Of a stretch of DNA of 64,000 bases, positions 22,891 to 33,766 are shown piece by piece; the stretch's first letter is position 1; each line of letters starts with the position of its first letter. The notes beneath the pieces are model-generated. The model saw only the letters and a program-made list of their open reading frames with translations, did no database searches and was not told where the DNA came from. The DNA lies in NCBI GenBank assembly GCA_029216955.1, contig JANAVB010003400.1:13289539-13353538 (forward strand), read 5' to 3'. The position numbers were made by a program, and so were the translations under genes. The DNA is from Iris pallida. Lineage: Eukaryota > Streptophyta > Magnoliopsida > Asparagales > Iridaceae.

Positions 22891-24146
22891 CTACAGAGCT
22901 TTGGAGTCGAGAAGACTCTGAATGTACCGCTTTAATTGGAAACAATCATGGGTGGCATGATGGACAGAGCGGTGGAAGTGACAATACTTTCGGTCCTCCA
23001 TTTCTGCTGCTCGGGGCTCGCGCCATGGTGGAGGGAGCTGGATCCTACCCCCTTGCAAGAACATATCGAAGATAGGTTTGACATGACTATCTTCAAATGA
23101 GTAATTGACCTTGGGCCACAGACCTTTCGCCTGTTTTTGTTCGGGCTTCTGAGTCGCATTAGTGACCATGGCCTATTTGCCCTTATTGTCCCGGTTAGTG
23201 GTGGCGCCACTGCTACTGTTACTGGAGGTGGACCCAGGACGTCTGCCCTTATATTTTCAATCTGGGATGTGTAATCCTAACTGGCGAGCTTTCTTCAATT
23301 TTGCCTCTACATTGGTAGCGCTTATGATGAAAGTTGACCAATCCCTAAACTGATCGTCACCCATCCAAAGGCTAATTGCAAGGAGCAGCTTCTTCTGACA
23401 GATTTCAATCAAGGAGCTCTCGGGATTGCCTTGGGACAACCTCATTATGGTTTGGCGGAACCGCTAGATGTAGTTCCTCGTTAGCTCCCTCTCTTCCTGA
23501 ACGACGTCCATGAGAGACGACATCGTTACGTCATACCCCACTTCGTAAAATCTTTCTAGGAACATGTGTTTGAAGCCGTCAAAAGAGTGAATACAGTTAT
23601 CGGGAGGTTACGGTACCAGTCGAACGCGATCCCCTCCAATGCTCCGATGAATAGTCGCGTGAGGATGGCGTCACTATGCGACAAGTGGTCGGTTGTGACT
23701 TCAAAGTAAGTCATGTACCGACTAGCAGAGGTCTTCCCATCATAGGAATCGATATGGAATGGTTTGTACTGCGATAGAAAAGGCACGTCTCTCAATGCAA
23801 CAGGATATGGCTATCGTATTCTGAGATCCCAAAAAGAATCTCGGGCATTGAACATTGCCCGAAGCTCCTGGACTTCCCTCCTTGCCTCCTTGGCTTCATC
23901 TGCAGCTCAAGAAACGAATGCTGCTAAGGGATCATCACCCAAAGGAGGGGCGATCGTGCTGGAGTCCGCGTTGACTGCGGGTCCCAGGCTTGTTTGTCCG
24001 GGCGTCCTCGCTGGTTGAGTTGGCAAGGCGGTTTTGATCTCGTCCACGGACTTGACCAAGGACAGGAGCATGGCTTCTAGCACTTCTAGCTGTTGTCGAT
24101 CGAAAGGCGCTTCATGATCGTCGTCAGCCATAATGACTGTTCTCAC
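22891..24146 (-). pseudogene. gag of element A
   Basis: Gag would form the virus-like particle and bind element RNA. On the minus strand the frame opens near 24131 with MADDDHEAPFDRQQLEVLEAM, includes the retrotransposon gag core (23556-23795, YKPFHIDSYDGKTSASRYM then DAILTRLFIGAL), continues at 23257-23445, and ends with the Tat-type zinc finger KYCHFHRSVHHATHDC (about 22955-23002). It is split over at least three frames by small indels and stops. The collinear region in B is 28431-29660. Confidence 0.82.
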
Positions 24147-25848
24147 GTGGGTAGAAGTGGAAGGGATTGTGGCAGAGGTACTCTCTGTACCGTACCCTTG
24201 AATAAAGAAATCATCAGAAAATGTTGGAATATCATCTTCCTCTGACCCAGAAGGGGTGCTACCCCCTGTGCAGGAAGCCGTATCGTCTTGGTGAGGGTGG
24301 TGGCCCTCAGAAAAATCTGAGTCTGTTGCACAGTTCTAGAGGACTTCTACCTCCTGTATGTGCTCTTGGTTTACCGGGTTGTCGTATACATTGAGGGGAC
24401 TGCTACCCCCAGCTTCATCTACTCTCAAGGAGGCCGAAGGTGCACCCTCGGGTGCCGGAAGCTGCTTCTTGGATTAAGTGCCTAAATAGACACCCCATGT
24501 GGTTGATGGAAACCCCCCAGATGAGGGTCTCCTTGCAATACTGGCCGAGATGGCTGGGCTGAAAGAGCCTGCCTTCTTTCCTCCCTTGCCAGGAGGAACT
24601 TTTTGAGTTGAATTACAAGAGGCGAAAGAAAACTCCTCGTCCCCTAGAATTTGCACCTGTTTCTTGAGTTATTGTTAACCAGGTGCTGGCTGCTACAGTC
24701 GCTAAAAAACTGACTGCCGACCTTCAGGAGCTGTTGATTTGTCGCAGCAGCAGTTGATGATGACTTGGGTGCAACGACGCCCCGAGAGGGACTCATTGCA
24801 TGCCGACTCTGCAGTCTTGCATTTGTGACACGTAAGTCGGTAGGAAGCTGCTCTACCTTTGTACCAAACTTGTGAACTCGGGAATCCCGAGCGAACGGGT
24901 GCTTAGGCATCATGTTTTCTCCCTGATCCGTGGCTAGTAAAAGCACTTGTACTGGATCTTTAGAGGGAGACTTTAAAGACCCACCCTGTCTGTTAGCCCT
25001 GGAGACTGGACGCGGGTGGTTCTGTATAACTTTTCATCAGGAGCCCGTGTAACAGTCAACGGGGCCCGCTGATAGTCAACAACTTGGAAAGTTGACTGGG
25101 CTGGTTGGGCCCGTACTGCCCTAGACTTTTTTGACTTAGCACCCAAAGGCGAATAGTAAAAGGAGTCCAGATTGATACATCCTGCATCCTCAGTGAGCCG
25201 CATGGCGCCAGGCCCGCATGAGAGGCGGTCGAACACAGAGCTTCTGACAGGGCCGCATGAGACGTCCTGCTTGAGGCCGGGATTAGTCGTCGTATGGACC
25301 ATCTTCTTGCAGCTAGAGCTCCATGCCGCATGGATCATCTTCCTGCGGCCAGAGTTGGCTGCCGCATGAGTTGGCTGCTTGCGGCCAGAGTTGGCTGCCG
25401 CATGGACAGATTATCGATCTCCTCTATGCGACTTCTTCTTTGTCCGTATGGATTTTCCTTGTGCTCCCAAAAACTCAGCATCGTAGTGTTTTCCTCTGCT
25501 GGATTTGGGGACAGTAGGGTCCTCCGCGGTCGAAAACAAAGCTACAGGAGAGTTCTGGTCACCGTCTTGGTCTGCAGAAGGAGCTACTTCGAGAACTTGG
25601 TCGGGGGTAACAGTTTTGTGCACCGACGCCTTGCGAGTCCTTTTTAGGTTGGCTCGCTTCTGAGACGGGCTGGCGCTCCCTTCAGAGAGTAATTCTTCGA
25701 AGGCTTGTTGGTCAAAACGAACCACAAGCATCTGCTTTGTAAAGCCGAGCTTGGACGCGTCAGATTGCGTCACCAACTTCTTATCGGAAGAGAAGGATGT
25801 CCCCAACAGAGTCACCATCGTGCGGCTCAAAATCCCTAGGAGCTTCAT
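24147..25848 (-). pseudogene. ORF1 upstream of gag, element A
   Basis: The minus-strand frame 25411-25848 begins in or at the primer binding site (VTLLGT from the PBS itself) and reads LVTQSDASKLGFTKQMLVVRFDQQAFEELLSEG, a block matched in B at 26770-26890. Further collinear pieces lie at 25056-25338 and 24644-24946. No known domain was recognised. It resembles the extra ORF before gag described for Ogre/Tat elements only by position. Because the 5' LTR is missing, the frame runs on into LTR-derived DNA of element B at its start. Confidence 0.6.
25800..25817 (-). other. Primer binding site of element A
   Basis: On the minus strand this reads TGGTGACTCTGTTGGGGA. It equals the B site (TGGCGACTCTGCTGGGGA) except for two C-to-T changes, and sits three bases inside the junction with the B LTR. 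This type of site is used by Tat/Ogre elements, reported as tRNA-Arg primed. The tRNA identity here is inferred. Confidence 0.75.
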
Positions 25849-26091
25849 GCGGCCCAGAAAGCTTCATGCGGCCCACAGATAGCAGGGAGCCTTATGCGGT
25901 TTGAAATTAGCCTAAGCAGTTGGCCATAATTACTCTGACATAAAGGCGACAGCTCTGACAGAGATGATGGCTCTGACATAAAGACAAGACGTGACATGGT
26001 CCTAAAAAGACGAAAAAATCATCATGATATCCGGCACAGTACACAGTTCCAAAGAAGACTCTTCATACGGATAACCTATGAGATACCCTTT

Positions 26092-26270
26092 ATGCGGCTC
26101 AGTCATGAGACAACTCTTAAGCGGCTCGAGCATGGATCATCTCTCATGCGGCTCTGTCATGAGACGTCCTTCATGCGGCTCGTTCATGAGGCACTCTTTA
26201 TGCGGCTCGGCTATAGGACAGTCCTTCATGTGGCTCAGCCAGGATGCATCATTCATGCGGCTCACCACAG
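26092..26270 (+). repeat. 27-bp minisatellite in LTR U3 (5' copy)
   Basis: Head-to-tail units read CATGCGGCTCGGTCATGAGA plus seven variable bases. The period is divisible by three, so long open frames (Met-Arg-Leu-x-His-Glu repeats) appear on both strands. These frames are a by-product of the repeat and not evidence of a gene. The 3' LTR has the same array with one extra unit. Confidence 0.85.
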
Positions 26271-26411
26271 AGTAGCAGTTGAGACACGTGGCAGAAATTG
26301 ACCAAGTCTAAACAGTTCGGATTTAGTGCAACAAACAGATCATGATCAACCTTAACCAATCCCCAGCTGTCCACTTCTTGAGGCACAGTTACAAGGATGT
26401 GGCCCAAACTT

Positions 26412-26457
26412 AGCCACGTGGCTGTACACCCCATTACTCATAAATTCCTATAAATAG
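26412..26457 (+). promoter_or_regulatory. LTR core promoter: G-box and TATA box
   Basis: GCCACGTGGC (about 26412-26421) is a perfect palindromic G-box, 27 bp before CTATAAATAG (26448-26457). The same pair with the same spacing is present in the 3' LTR (about 60768 and 60804-60813), and a CCACGTGG plus TATA pair exists in the diverged LTR of element A. Transcription of gag-pol probably starts about 30 bp downstream. Confidence 0.65.
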
Positions 26458-26744
26458 CAAGGTGTTATTCCCTTGCACAGACACAGAGAGATATACACAC
26501 ACCAGGGCAGAGATAGAACATTTCTTCACCGGAGCCGAGGTTGCGTTCGATCGTCCAAGGAGTAAGGCAGAGTTGATAGCACTTTTCCGAGCCTCTACCG
26601 TCACCCCCCAGAATCTAAACAAAATAATTGTACTTAGATTGCTTTTCCTAGGTTTTGTTCCTAGGCTCTCTTTTGTACAAGCGAGTTTGTAATTGTGAGT
26701 CAAAGTTCAGTCCTCCTATAAAACTGTTCTGTTCTACAACAATC

Positions 26745-28430
26745 AATGGCAAACACGATGGCGACTCTGCTGGGGACTAACTTCTCCACTGCTGAGAAGT
26801 TGGTGACGAAATCGAACGTAGCCAAACTCGGCTCCATGCAACAAATGCTGGTTGTTTACTTCGACCAGCAAACGTATGAAGAGATGCTCTCCGAAAGGAG
26901 CGCTTGCCCAATCTAGAAGCGAGCAAGCCCGAAGAAGGCCCGCAGGGCGTGGAGGCTCAAAACCGTTGCTCCTCCCCAAGCTCTGAAAGAATTATTCTCT
27001 ACTGCTCTAGACGACGAAGAAGACTCACATGCTCCCACTTCAGGCCGCAGAGGACCCTGCTGTCCCCAAGTCCGACAAAAGAAAACACTACGATGCTGGA
27101 CTTACGGGAGCAAATGAAAACTCTATACGGTCCAGGAAGAAGCTGCATAAGGGTACGGGCCGCGGGAAGAACGCATATGTGGCCACCAATCCCAGCCGCA
27201 TGCAGAATGCTCATGCGGCCACCAATCCCAGCTACATGCAGAATGCTTACGCGGCCATCAATCCTAGCCGCAGAGAGATGACCTATGCGACATCCAATCC
27301 CAGCCATCGGCCATCTGCCCTATGCGGCTCGGGTTCAATCTTCGACCGCCTCTCATGCGTCTCTGACATCAGAAGCTCCAACGAGGGCGTGCCAAATTTT
27401 ATGCGGCATAGCTTGGACTCTTCCTACTACGCACCCTCGGGTGCTAGAGCGAAGAAGTCTAGGACAGTACGAGCTCGTTGAGCTCAGTCAACTGTTCCAA
27501 CCTCTGACCATCAGAGAGTTCTGCTAACTGTTATGCGGGCCTCTGATGGAAAGTTGTACAGAACCGCCCGTGTCCAGCCCCCGACGGCAAATGGACAGGG
27601 TGGTTCTCAAGAGTCTCCCAACAATGATCGAGGGCAAGTGTTTTTACTAGCCCCGCATCAGGGAGCAAACATGATAACAACGTACTCGTGTGCTCGGGAT
27701 TCTCGAACCCACAAAACGAGTGTAAAGGTTGATCGAGATGTCCTTGACTTGCGAGATGTGATCCTTCACAAACGCAAGAAAAGAGATGAAATCTTGGTGT
27801 GCAAAGAGTCCTTCCATGGATGTCATTACACTCAAGTCATTGTCAATTGCTGTTGCGATAAGGCAGCAGTACAAGAGGACCGGCAGTCCGTCTTCCAACG
27901 ACTGCAGCAGCCAGGATCGGTCCTACAACCAAGCTCGGGAGACGAGGCGCTTCCTTTCGCCTCATGTAACTCTACCTAGAAGGTCCCTACCCACAAGGGA
28001 GGAAAGAAAATAAATATGTCCAGCCCGACAATCTCAACCAGCACGGCCAAGAAACTCTTATCCAGGGGGTTGTCCACAGCCGTCACAGAAGGGGTTTATC
28101 AAGGTACCCGCTCAAAGAAGAAAGCTTCATCACTTGGAGATTCGTCATCTACCTCTCTGGGATAGTTAGAACTGGGGGTAGTACTCCTCACAACATCCAC
28201 AACAATCCGGTGTTTCAAGAAGATGAACCAGGGGAAGCAATTCCCCCAACAGATACAACAGACTCGGACGTCCCTGAAAATGTCCAAGACGAGGCAACCT
28301 CCTATGCAGGGGTGGCAATTTCTTCGAGTTTGAACCAGAGGAGAATATTCCTACATACCTCGACAACTTCTCTATACGAGGGTATGATTCGGAGGGCACG
28401 TGTTCTACAGTTCCTTCCACTACTCCTCAT
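26745..28430 (+). pseudogene. ORF1 upstream of gag, element B
   Basis: The frame starts at 26745 in the last bases of the LTR (MANTMATLLGT) or at 26758 in the primer site. It reads KLVTKSNVAKLGSMQQMLVVYFDQQTYEEML, is stopped by TAG at 26913, and continues in another frame at 27029-27481. That part contains four tandem 12-residue units of the type NAHAATNPSRMQ (about 27165-27310). Further pieces reach 28430. The layout is shared with element A. No domain is recognised, and the role in packaging or assembly is only guessed from position. Confidence 0.6.
26759..26776 (+). other. Primer binding site of element B
   Basis: TGGCGACTCTGCTGGGGA starts three bases after the LTR. It also encodes MATLLG with its own ATG (26758-26760), so the primer site is read as the first codons of ORF1. 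Confidence 0.8.
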
Positions 28431-30121
28431 GTGAGAACGACATTCATGACTGAGAATGATCAAGACGGTTCCAGTGATCGGCAGCGCCTCGACACTCTTG
28501 AGGCCATACTTCAAACCTTGGTTAAGTCAATGGACGAGATCAAGACGGCCCTACCGGCTCTCCACGGAAGGACACCTGGCCAAACAAGCTTGGGTCCCGC
28601 CGTCAATGCGGACTCAAACACAACCGCGCCAACTCCGGGCGACAATCCACCGAGAATGTCGGCTCCCACTGCTGCAGAAGAGGCTAGGAAGGCGAGAAGA
28701 GAAGTCCAGAAGCTCCGTGCAATGTTTCACGCCCGAGAATTCTCCCAGGACCTCAGGATACGACAGCCGTATCCCGCTGCATGTAGAGATGTCCCCCTCC
28801 CTCCATGATACAAACCATTCAATATCAATCCATATGACGGGAAGACCTCTGCGAGCCGGTATATGACCTACTTCGAGGTCACAACAGACCATCTACCGTA
28901 TGACGATGCCATCCTCACGCGATTGTTCATCGGGGCATTAGAGTGGGTCGCGTTCGACTAGTACCGCAACTTGCCTGATAACTGCATCCATTCCTTTGCC
29001 GACTTTAAACATATATTCTTGGAAAGGTTCTACGAGGTGGAACAAGATGTGACAATGTCAACCCACATAGACGTTGTTCAAGGAGAAAAAGAGCTGACAA
29101 GGAATTACATTGAGCGATTTCGATAAACTGCGATGAAATTGCCCTCCGGTAACCCGGACTCTTCTTTAATTGAGATTTTCTAAAAGAGGCTGCTCCCCAC
29201 AATCCGCCTCTGGATGGGCGAAAGACAATTTAAGGACTGGAAGACCATCATCATCAGTGCCACTAGCGTAGAAGCAAAATTAAAGAAGGCTCGTCAATGG
29301 GATTGCATATCTCGGATGGAGAGGATAAGGGCAAATGCCCTAATACCAACAACAATAACGGCGGTAGTTCCTCTAACAACCGAAACACCAAAGACAAACA
29401 TGCTATGGTGGCCGATACAGCCCAGAAGCCTGAACCAAAGCAAGTAAAGAAGCAGTGGCCTCAGGTGACCTACTCATTCGAGGATAGCCATGTCAAGCCC
29501 ATCTTTGACATGCTCTTGTAAGGGGATAGAATTCAGCTCCCTCCACAAAGACGTGAACCTCGACCAGCAGAAATGGAGAGCCTGAAGTACTGTCACTTCC
29601 ACCGCTACGTCCACTATGCTACTCAAGACTGCTTTCAATTGAAGCGGTACATCCAGAATCTCATCGATTCTAAAGCTCTGGCCATTGATTTTGAGGAGGT
29701 AACGGTCGCTGCCAACATGGTGTCCGTCCAATTCGACAGCTTCCCTCCAACAAAGACTCAAGTTGGCATAGTACCCGTCCCTCGAACAATAATGGAGGTC
29801 ACTAACCTTCTACCTCTCCGAGACCAGACGACTAGTCTGGTGCCCCTCACCACGTCGCGAGGGGAGGTCATGTGGGTCTACCCGGACTTGGTGCCTGAAA
29901 TAACTCAGTCAGCATCATTCTCTACCAACAAGAAGAAGGGTGGAAAAGCTAAGTCCTGCCACACAATCTCAGCTGGCGTCGAAGAAGCAACAACTGTCTT
30001 TACCCGGTCCAGTGCACAATCTCAACCCATACCAGGCAACTCGGCTGAAGATTGTCAGCCGGCCGCTACTGATGCCCCAGGACCTTCTCAAGCTCCACCA
30101 GCCGACAAGCCCAAGCCATAG
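28431..30121 (+). pseudogene. gag of element B
   Basis: The structural protein starts near 28431-28446 (MTENDQDGSSDRQRLDTLEA). The retrotransposon gag core follows at 28810-29200 (YKPFNINPYDGKTSASRYM, DAILTRLFIGALEW, HIFLERFYEVEQ), then the zinc finger CHFHRYVHYATQDC (29591-29632), and a Pro/Thr-rich tail to 30121. It is broken by in-frame stops at about 28806, 28959, 29124 and 29180, a frame change near 29295, and a stop at 29519. The stops look like TGG-to-TAG and CAG-to-TAG type transitions. Length and order fit Tat gags. Confidence 0.85.
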
Positions 30122-30373
30122 GAGACCCGCTTTGACAAGTCGCTCCGTAAAGACGCACCTCAGGGGCTGGAGAGGCCTTACAATTTTGATATCCTGGCAT
30201 AATTGGCCAACACACCAGCCAAATTATCATTATATGAGCTCTTGAGACTCCCCAAGGATGTTCGCGTCGCACTGAACGAAGCACTCCAGAATGCCGACGC
30301 TTATTTGGCTCAGGTCAAGCTTACAGGGGAGAGCTCGCCAGCGAATTTCTAGGACAGCGCTTGTACAGGTGCA

Positions 30374-30940
30374 ATGCCCAACATCGTGTTCACTCAGCAG
30401 GATATGCTTATCAAGACCAACCTGCACAATCGCCCTCAGTATTACACTGGATACATCGGCGACATCAAGGTGGATCGGATGCACATTGATTTCGGTTCTT
30501 CAATAAGCATCATTCTGAAGAGCTTCCTTCACCTCCTGCGTATCCCTATGCATCGGCTGACACCTACCAGCACCCCCATCAGCGATTTCAATTCAGGGAG
30601 AAGCTATCATATTGGGAAGATTCGCCTGAAATGTCAAATTGGCGACCTTCAGTCGGAAGTGACTTGCTACGTCATAGACGCAGATACGTCATACAACTTT
30701 CTTCTGGGACGTCTGTGGATACATGATTATATGATCGTGCCCTCCACATTGTACCAGTGCTTCAAATATGTCGACATGTACGGCTTCGTAAGAACGGAAT
30801 TCGCTGACATCGATCCTTTTAAAGGGGTTGAATCCTACTATTCGGATTCCTGCTTGTACGAGAAATCGAAAAGGCACCTGATCAAAAAGGATGCGCTCAA
30901 GAGCAGACAGAGGCTACAATGGGATCAGAAGAACCTCTGA
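30374..30940 (+). pseudogene. Protease domain of element B pol
   Basis: The aspartic protease releases Gag and Pol products. The frame reads YTGYIGDIKVDRMHIDFGSS, with the catalytic Asp followed by F-G-S where many gypsy enzymes have S/T-G or G-G-S, and SYNFLLGRLWIH as the C-terminal strand motif. Element A has D-P-G-S-S here. It is preceded by stops at 30119, 30200 and 30350, and followed by a frame change near 30910. Open over the core but not functional as part of an intact polyprotein. Confidence 0.82.
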
Positions 30941-31838
30941 AGATCCATCTCCAGCCCCACAAACCAGACAGAACTGCACATTTTATAGCCACTCTGCGTA
31001 AAGAAGCAGCCAGTCTACCAGTGCTCACTGCACAAAAGGAGCTAATGGTTATCCAACTTCCAAGGTCTAGCCAAGGGCCGAGACCCACTATGGAGCCACT
31101 GATAATCAAACTGCCAAGAGCCGGCCAACAACAATCAGAAGAGATCAATCCTTCTGTTAAGCCGATGATCATTCATCTTTCCAGGACAAGTCGACAGCCA
31201 AGCGCTAAGCCATGGACTGCTAGTGAGCCAACGACTCTACGTCCAGTACCACTAGTAGAACCCTTGATGATCAAACTGCCCAGGTCATCCTCCTAATCCT
31301 CAATAATGTAGGGGGTTGCTGAACAGGAGCTAGGGATAAATCGACAGCTCAGCACTAAGCCAGGGACCACTAGCGTACTAACGACCCCACGTCCTGCACC
31401 ACCAGTGGAACCCTTGATGATTAAGCTGCCTAGGTCATCCTCCCGGTCTTCATTAATACAGGGGTGGCTGAAGAGGAGCTAGAGCTAGCCAAATATATGG
31501 CTGCGCACTCTGATGTTCCTTCTGCTGATGATGTAATCCCACTAGAGAAGATACCTTATTTTATTAATAAAGGGCTATCTTTGAACTACCTTGAGCTTAA
31601 CAAGCTTCGTATAATGTATGCTACGAAACACAGTATGGGCATCAACTTACACACACAAGTGACAAATGTCTATACTACGAATCAACTTACTCCCGTAGAA
31701 GGTGCTTGCTTCATAGTCACGGGAGAAGATCATCCAATCATCTTCGGCCGAAAGAATGGTCAACAGTCCTTCAGGCCAGAAGAAGTTGATCTTGAACCCG
31801 ACACCGGAAGACTGCCCCTTTATCTGTATAGCTTCTGA
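30919..31838 (+). pseudogene. Protease-RT linker of element B with KLPR repeats
   Basis: The frame 30919-31296 contains recurring MVIQLPRSS, LIIKLPRAG, MIIHLSRTS and LMIKLPRSS motifs separated by Pro/Gln-rich sequence. A tandem duplication with a 150-bp period (starts 31192 and 31342) repeats the last of these. The frame 31464-31838 then reads ELAKYMAAHSDVPSADDVIPLEKIPYFINK. The linker is conserved in element A, including the repeat motif. No catalytic motif is visible. It may be a flexible spacer or a protein-binding region. Confidence 0.6.
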
Positions 31839-32252
31839 TCCAAGTACCTCATTGAAAAACAAGGGTATGATACGGAGACTACACCAGGCATGAACTACGG
31901 CACCGACCGACGACTACCTTTACAATTACCAGTCCCGACTGGAAAACCACGAGATTATTACAGTAAGACCAGGCGTGGTCTAGGCTATGTTACACCTACA
32001 ACAACTTCGGAGAGCTCGGATGAGGAATGCAAATGGCATTCACATTCAACCGGATCACCCACTTCTGATTCAGATGTCAGCATCGGGGACGTACTCAGAC
32101 AAGCTTGGTCTCTCAATATGGCATTTGCTGACGCCTACGAAGAAGATGAAGACATACCCGAACTTCTTGAGTTAGAGCCTTGGGTCTAATAGCTAGATGC
32201 GCAATGGGAGAAGCATTTTGAACAAAGAGATCCCCCTACCGAAGATGAGGTC

Positions 32253-33391
32253 ATGCAAGTTGACCTTGGCGATGAGTCCTCTCCAAAGCCAATCTTCGTT
32301 AGCAAAAGTCTCACAAACGAAGAGCGGGAGTCGTTATTGCAACTTGTCAGAGAGTACATTAACGTGTTCGCCTGGATCTATGAAGACATGCCAGGGCAAA
32401 ACCCTAAGGTTGCACTCCATAAGCTCAACATTCGTCCAGACGTGAAGCCGGTCAAGCAACAGCAACGACGGTTCTGCCCAGACATTATAAATTCTATCTA
32501 AGCTGAGGTCAACAAACTAATAGCCAGCGGCTTCATCCGTAAGGAACAACATCCAGATTAGGTAGCCAACATAGTACCGGTCCTCAAGAAGAATAGGAAG
32601 ATCCGAATTTGCATCGACTTCCGAAATCTGAATGAAGCATGTCCTAAAGATGAGTTCCCTCTTCCTATTACGGACATAATGATTGACAACACATGTAGCT
32701 TTGAGCGCATGTCGTTCATGGATGGCTTCTCAGGATACAACCAAATCAAGATATTTCCTGACGACGAAAAGCATACATCATTTCGAACACCGATTGGCGT
32801 GTACTGTTACACAGTCATGCCCTTTGGTTTAAAGAATGTCGACGCCACATATCAACGAGCTATGAGTGTCATCTTCAGAGATCACCTACGTAAGACAGTA
32901 GAATATTACGTCGATGACATCGCCGTCAAAAGCCATTCTAAGAAGATCATCTGTACGATCTGAGGACATTATTCGACCTGATGCGAGCACAAAACTTGAA
33001 GATGAATCCCACCAAATCCTTCTTGGACGTATCTAGCAGAAAATTCTTAGGTTTTATCATTACCACCCAGGGAATCCATATAGACCCTGAGAAGACGAAG
33101 GCAATCATGGAGGTGGGTCCCCCGAGAAATCTCCGAGAACTCAGAGGCCTTCAAGGGAGGCTAGCTTATATCAGGAGGTTTATCTCTAACCTCTCCGGAC
33201 GATGTCAACCATTAACACACCTCATGAAGAAAGGCGTCTCCTTCGTATGGGATGAGGAGTGCCAACGTGCCTTTGACAACATTAAAGAATATCTGTTGAA
33301 CCCTCCAGTCCTGGTGGCCCCAGTTGCTGGAAAGCCATTTTTATTTTACGTGCGAGCGATGGAGCATTCCCTCGGTGCTTTACTAGCATAA
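32253..33391 (+). pseudogene. Reverse transcriptase of element B
   Basis: This domain copies element RNA to cDNA. Visible motifs in order are GFIRKEQHPD, VLKKNRKIRICIDFRNLNEACPKDEFPLP, FMDGFSGYNQI, MPFGLKNVDATYQR and the catalytic YVDD box (32907-32918). After a single-base frame change near 32943 the thumb continues (FLGFIITTQGIHIDPEKTKAI, LRGLQGRLAYIRRFISNLS). In-frame stops lie at 32500 and about 32560, and the connection ends at TAA 33389-33391. The order and motifs are those of gypsy Tat RT. Confidence 0.9.
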
Positions 33392-33766
33392 AACAATGAT
33401 GCGGGGCATGAACAAGCTATCTATTATCTCAGCCGAATGATGATAGGGCCTGAGCATAGATACACCGTCGTGGAAAAGGAGTGTCTCGCTTTGGTGTTCG
33501 CTATTCAGAAGACGCGACACTATGTTACAGGATAGACCATCCACGTTATATCAAGAGTTAACCCCCTCGGGGTCCTCATGACCAAACCAGGTGCACTCAG
33601 CTCTCGCCTCGCTACCTGGGCAATATTATTGTCTCCCTACGACATGATCTTCGTCCCGTAGAAGGATGTTAAAGGTCAAGCTCTGGCAGACTTTTTAGCT
33701 GCTCATTCAGGTTCGGAGGCAACCAGAATATATGAAGAGATTCCAGGCGAGGTCGCCAATTCAAAC
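33200..33766 (+). pseudogene. First RNase H domain of element B
   Basis: This is the gypsy RNase H that follows the RT connection: FVWDEECQRAFDNIKEYL, FYVRAMEHSLGALLA, AIYYLSRMMIGPEHRYTVVEKECLALVFA and LATWAILLSPYDM. Stops interrupt it at 33389, about 33533 and about 33660. It would degrade RNA in the RNA-DNA hybrid. In the dual-RNase-H Tat group this domain is thought to have become a spacer. Confidence 0.8.

Larger units (their letters stand above)
505..25820 (-). mobile_element. Element A: Tat-type Ty3/gypsy retrotransposon, RT-INT deleted
   Basis: This minus-strand backbone reads, in element order from right to left: primer site (25800-25817), ORF1, gag, protease, protease-RT linker, spacer, antisense aORF, polypurine tract, 3' LTR (505-1400). 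It is collinear with element B but clearly diverged from it. The 5' LTR is absent: at 25820/25821 the sequence passes directly into the LTR of element B. RT, both RNase H domains and integrase are deleted at about 17166. Elements C (3221-13266) and D (17729-21704) are inserted later. Assignment to Tat rests on the zinc-finger type, the primer site, the antisense ORF and similarity to B, whose pol has dual RNase H. It could not have transposed without trans-acting pol. Confidence 0.88.
25821..26755 (+). repeat. 5' LTR of element B, missing its first 118 bp
   Basis: Base 25821 aligns with 60151 of the 3' LTR, so the first 118 bp (60033-60150 equivalent) are absent. It ends ATGGCAAACA at 26755. 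It has an array of 27-bp units (about 26092-26270, one unit fewer than the 3' LTR), a CCACGTGG G-box at about 26413 and a TATA box at 26448-26457. The downstream part up to the end would be R-U5. Confidence 0.88.
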
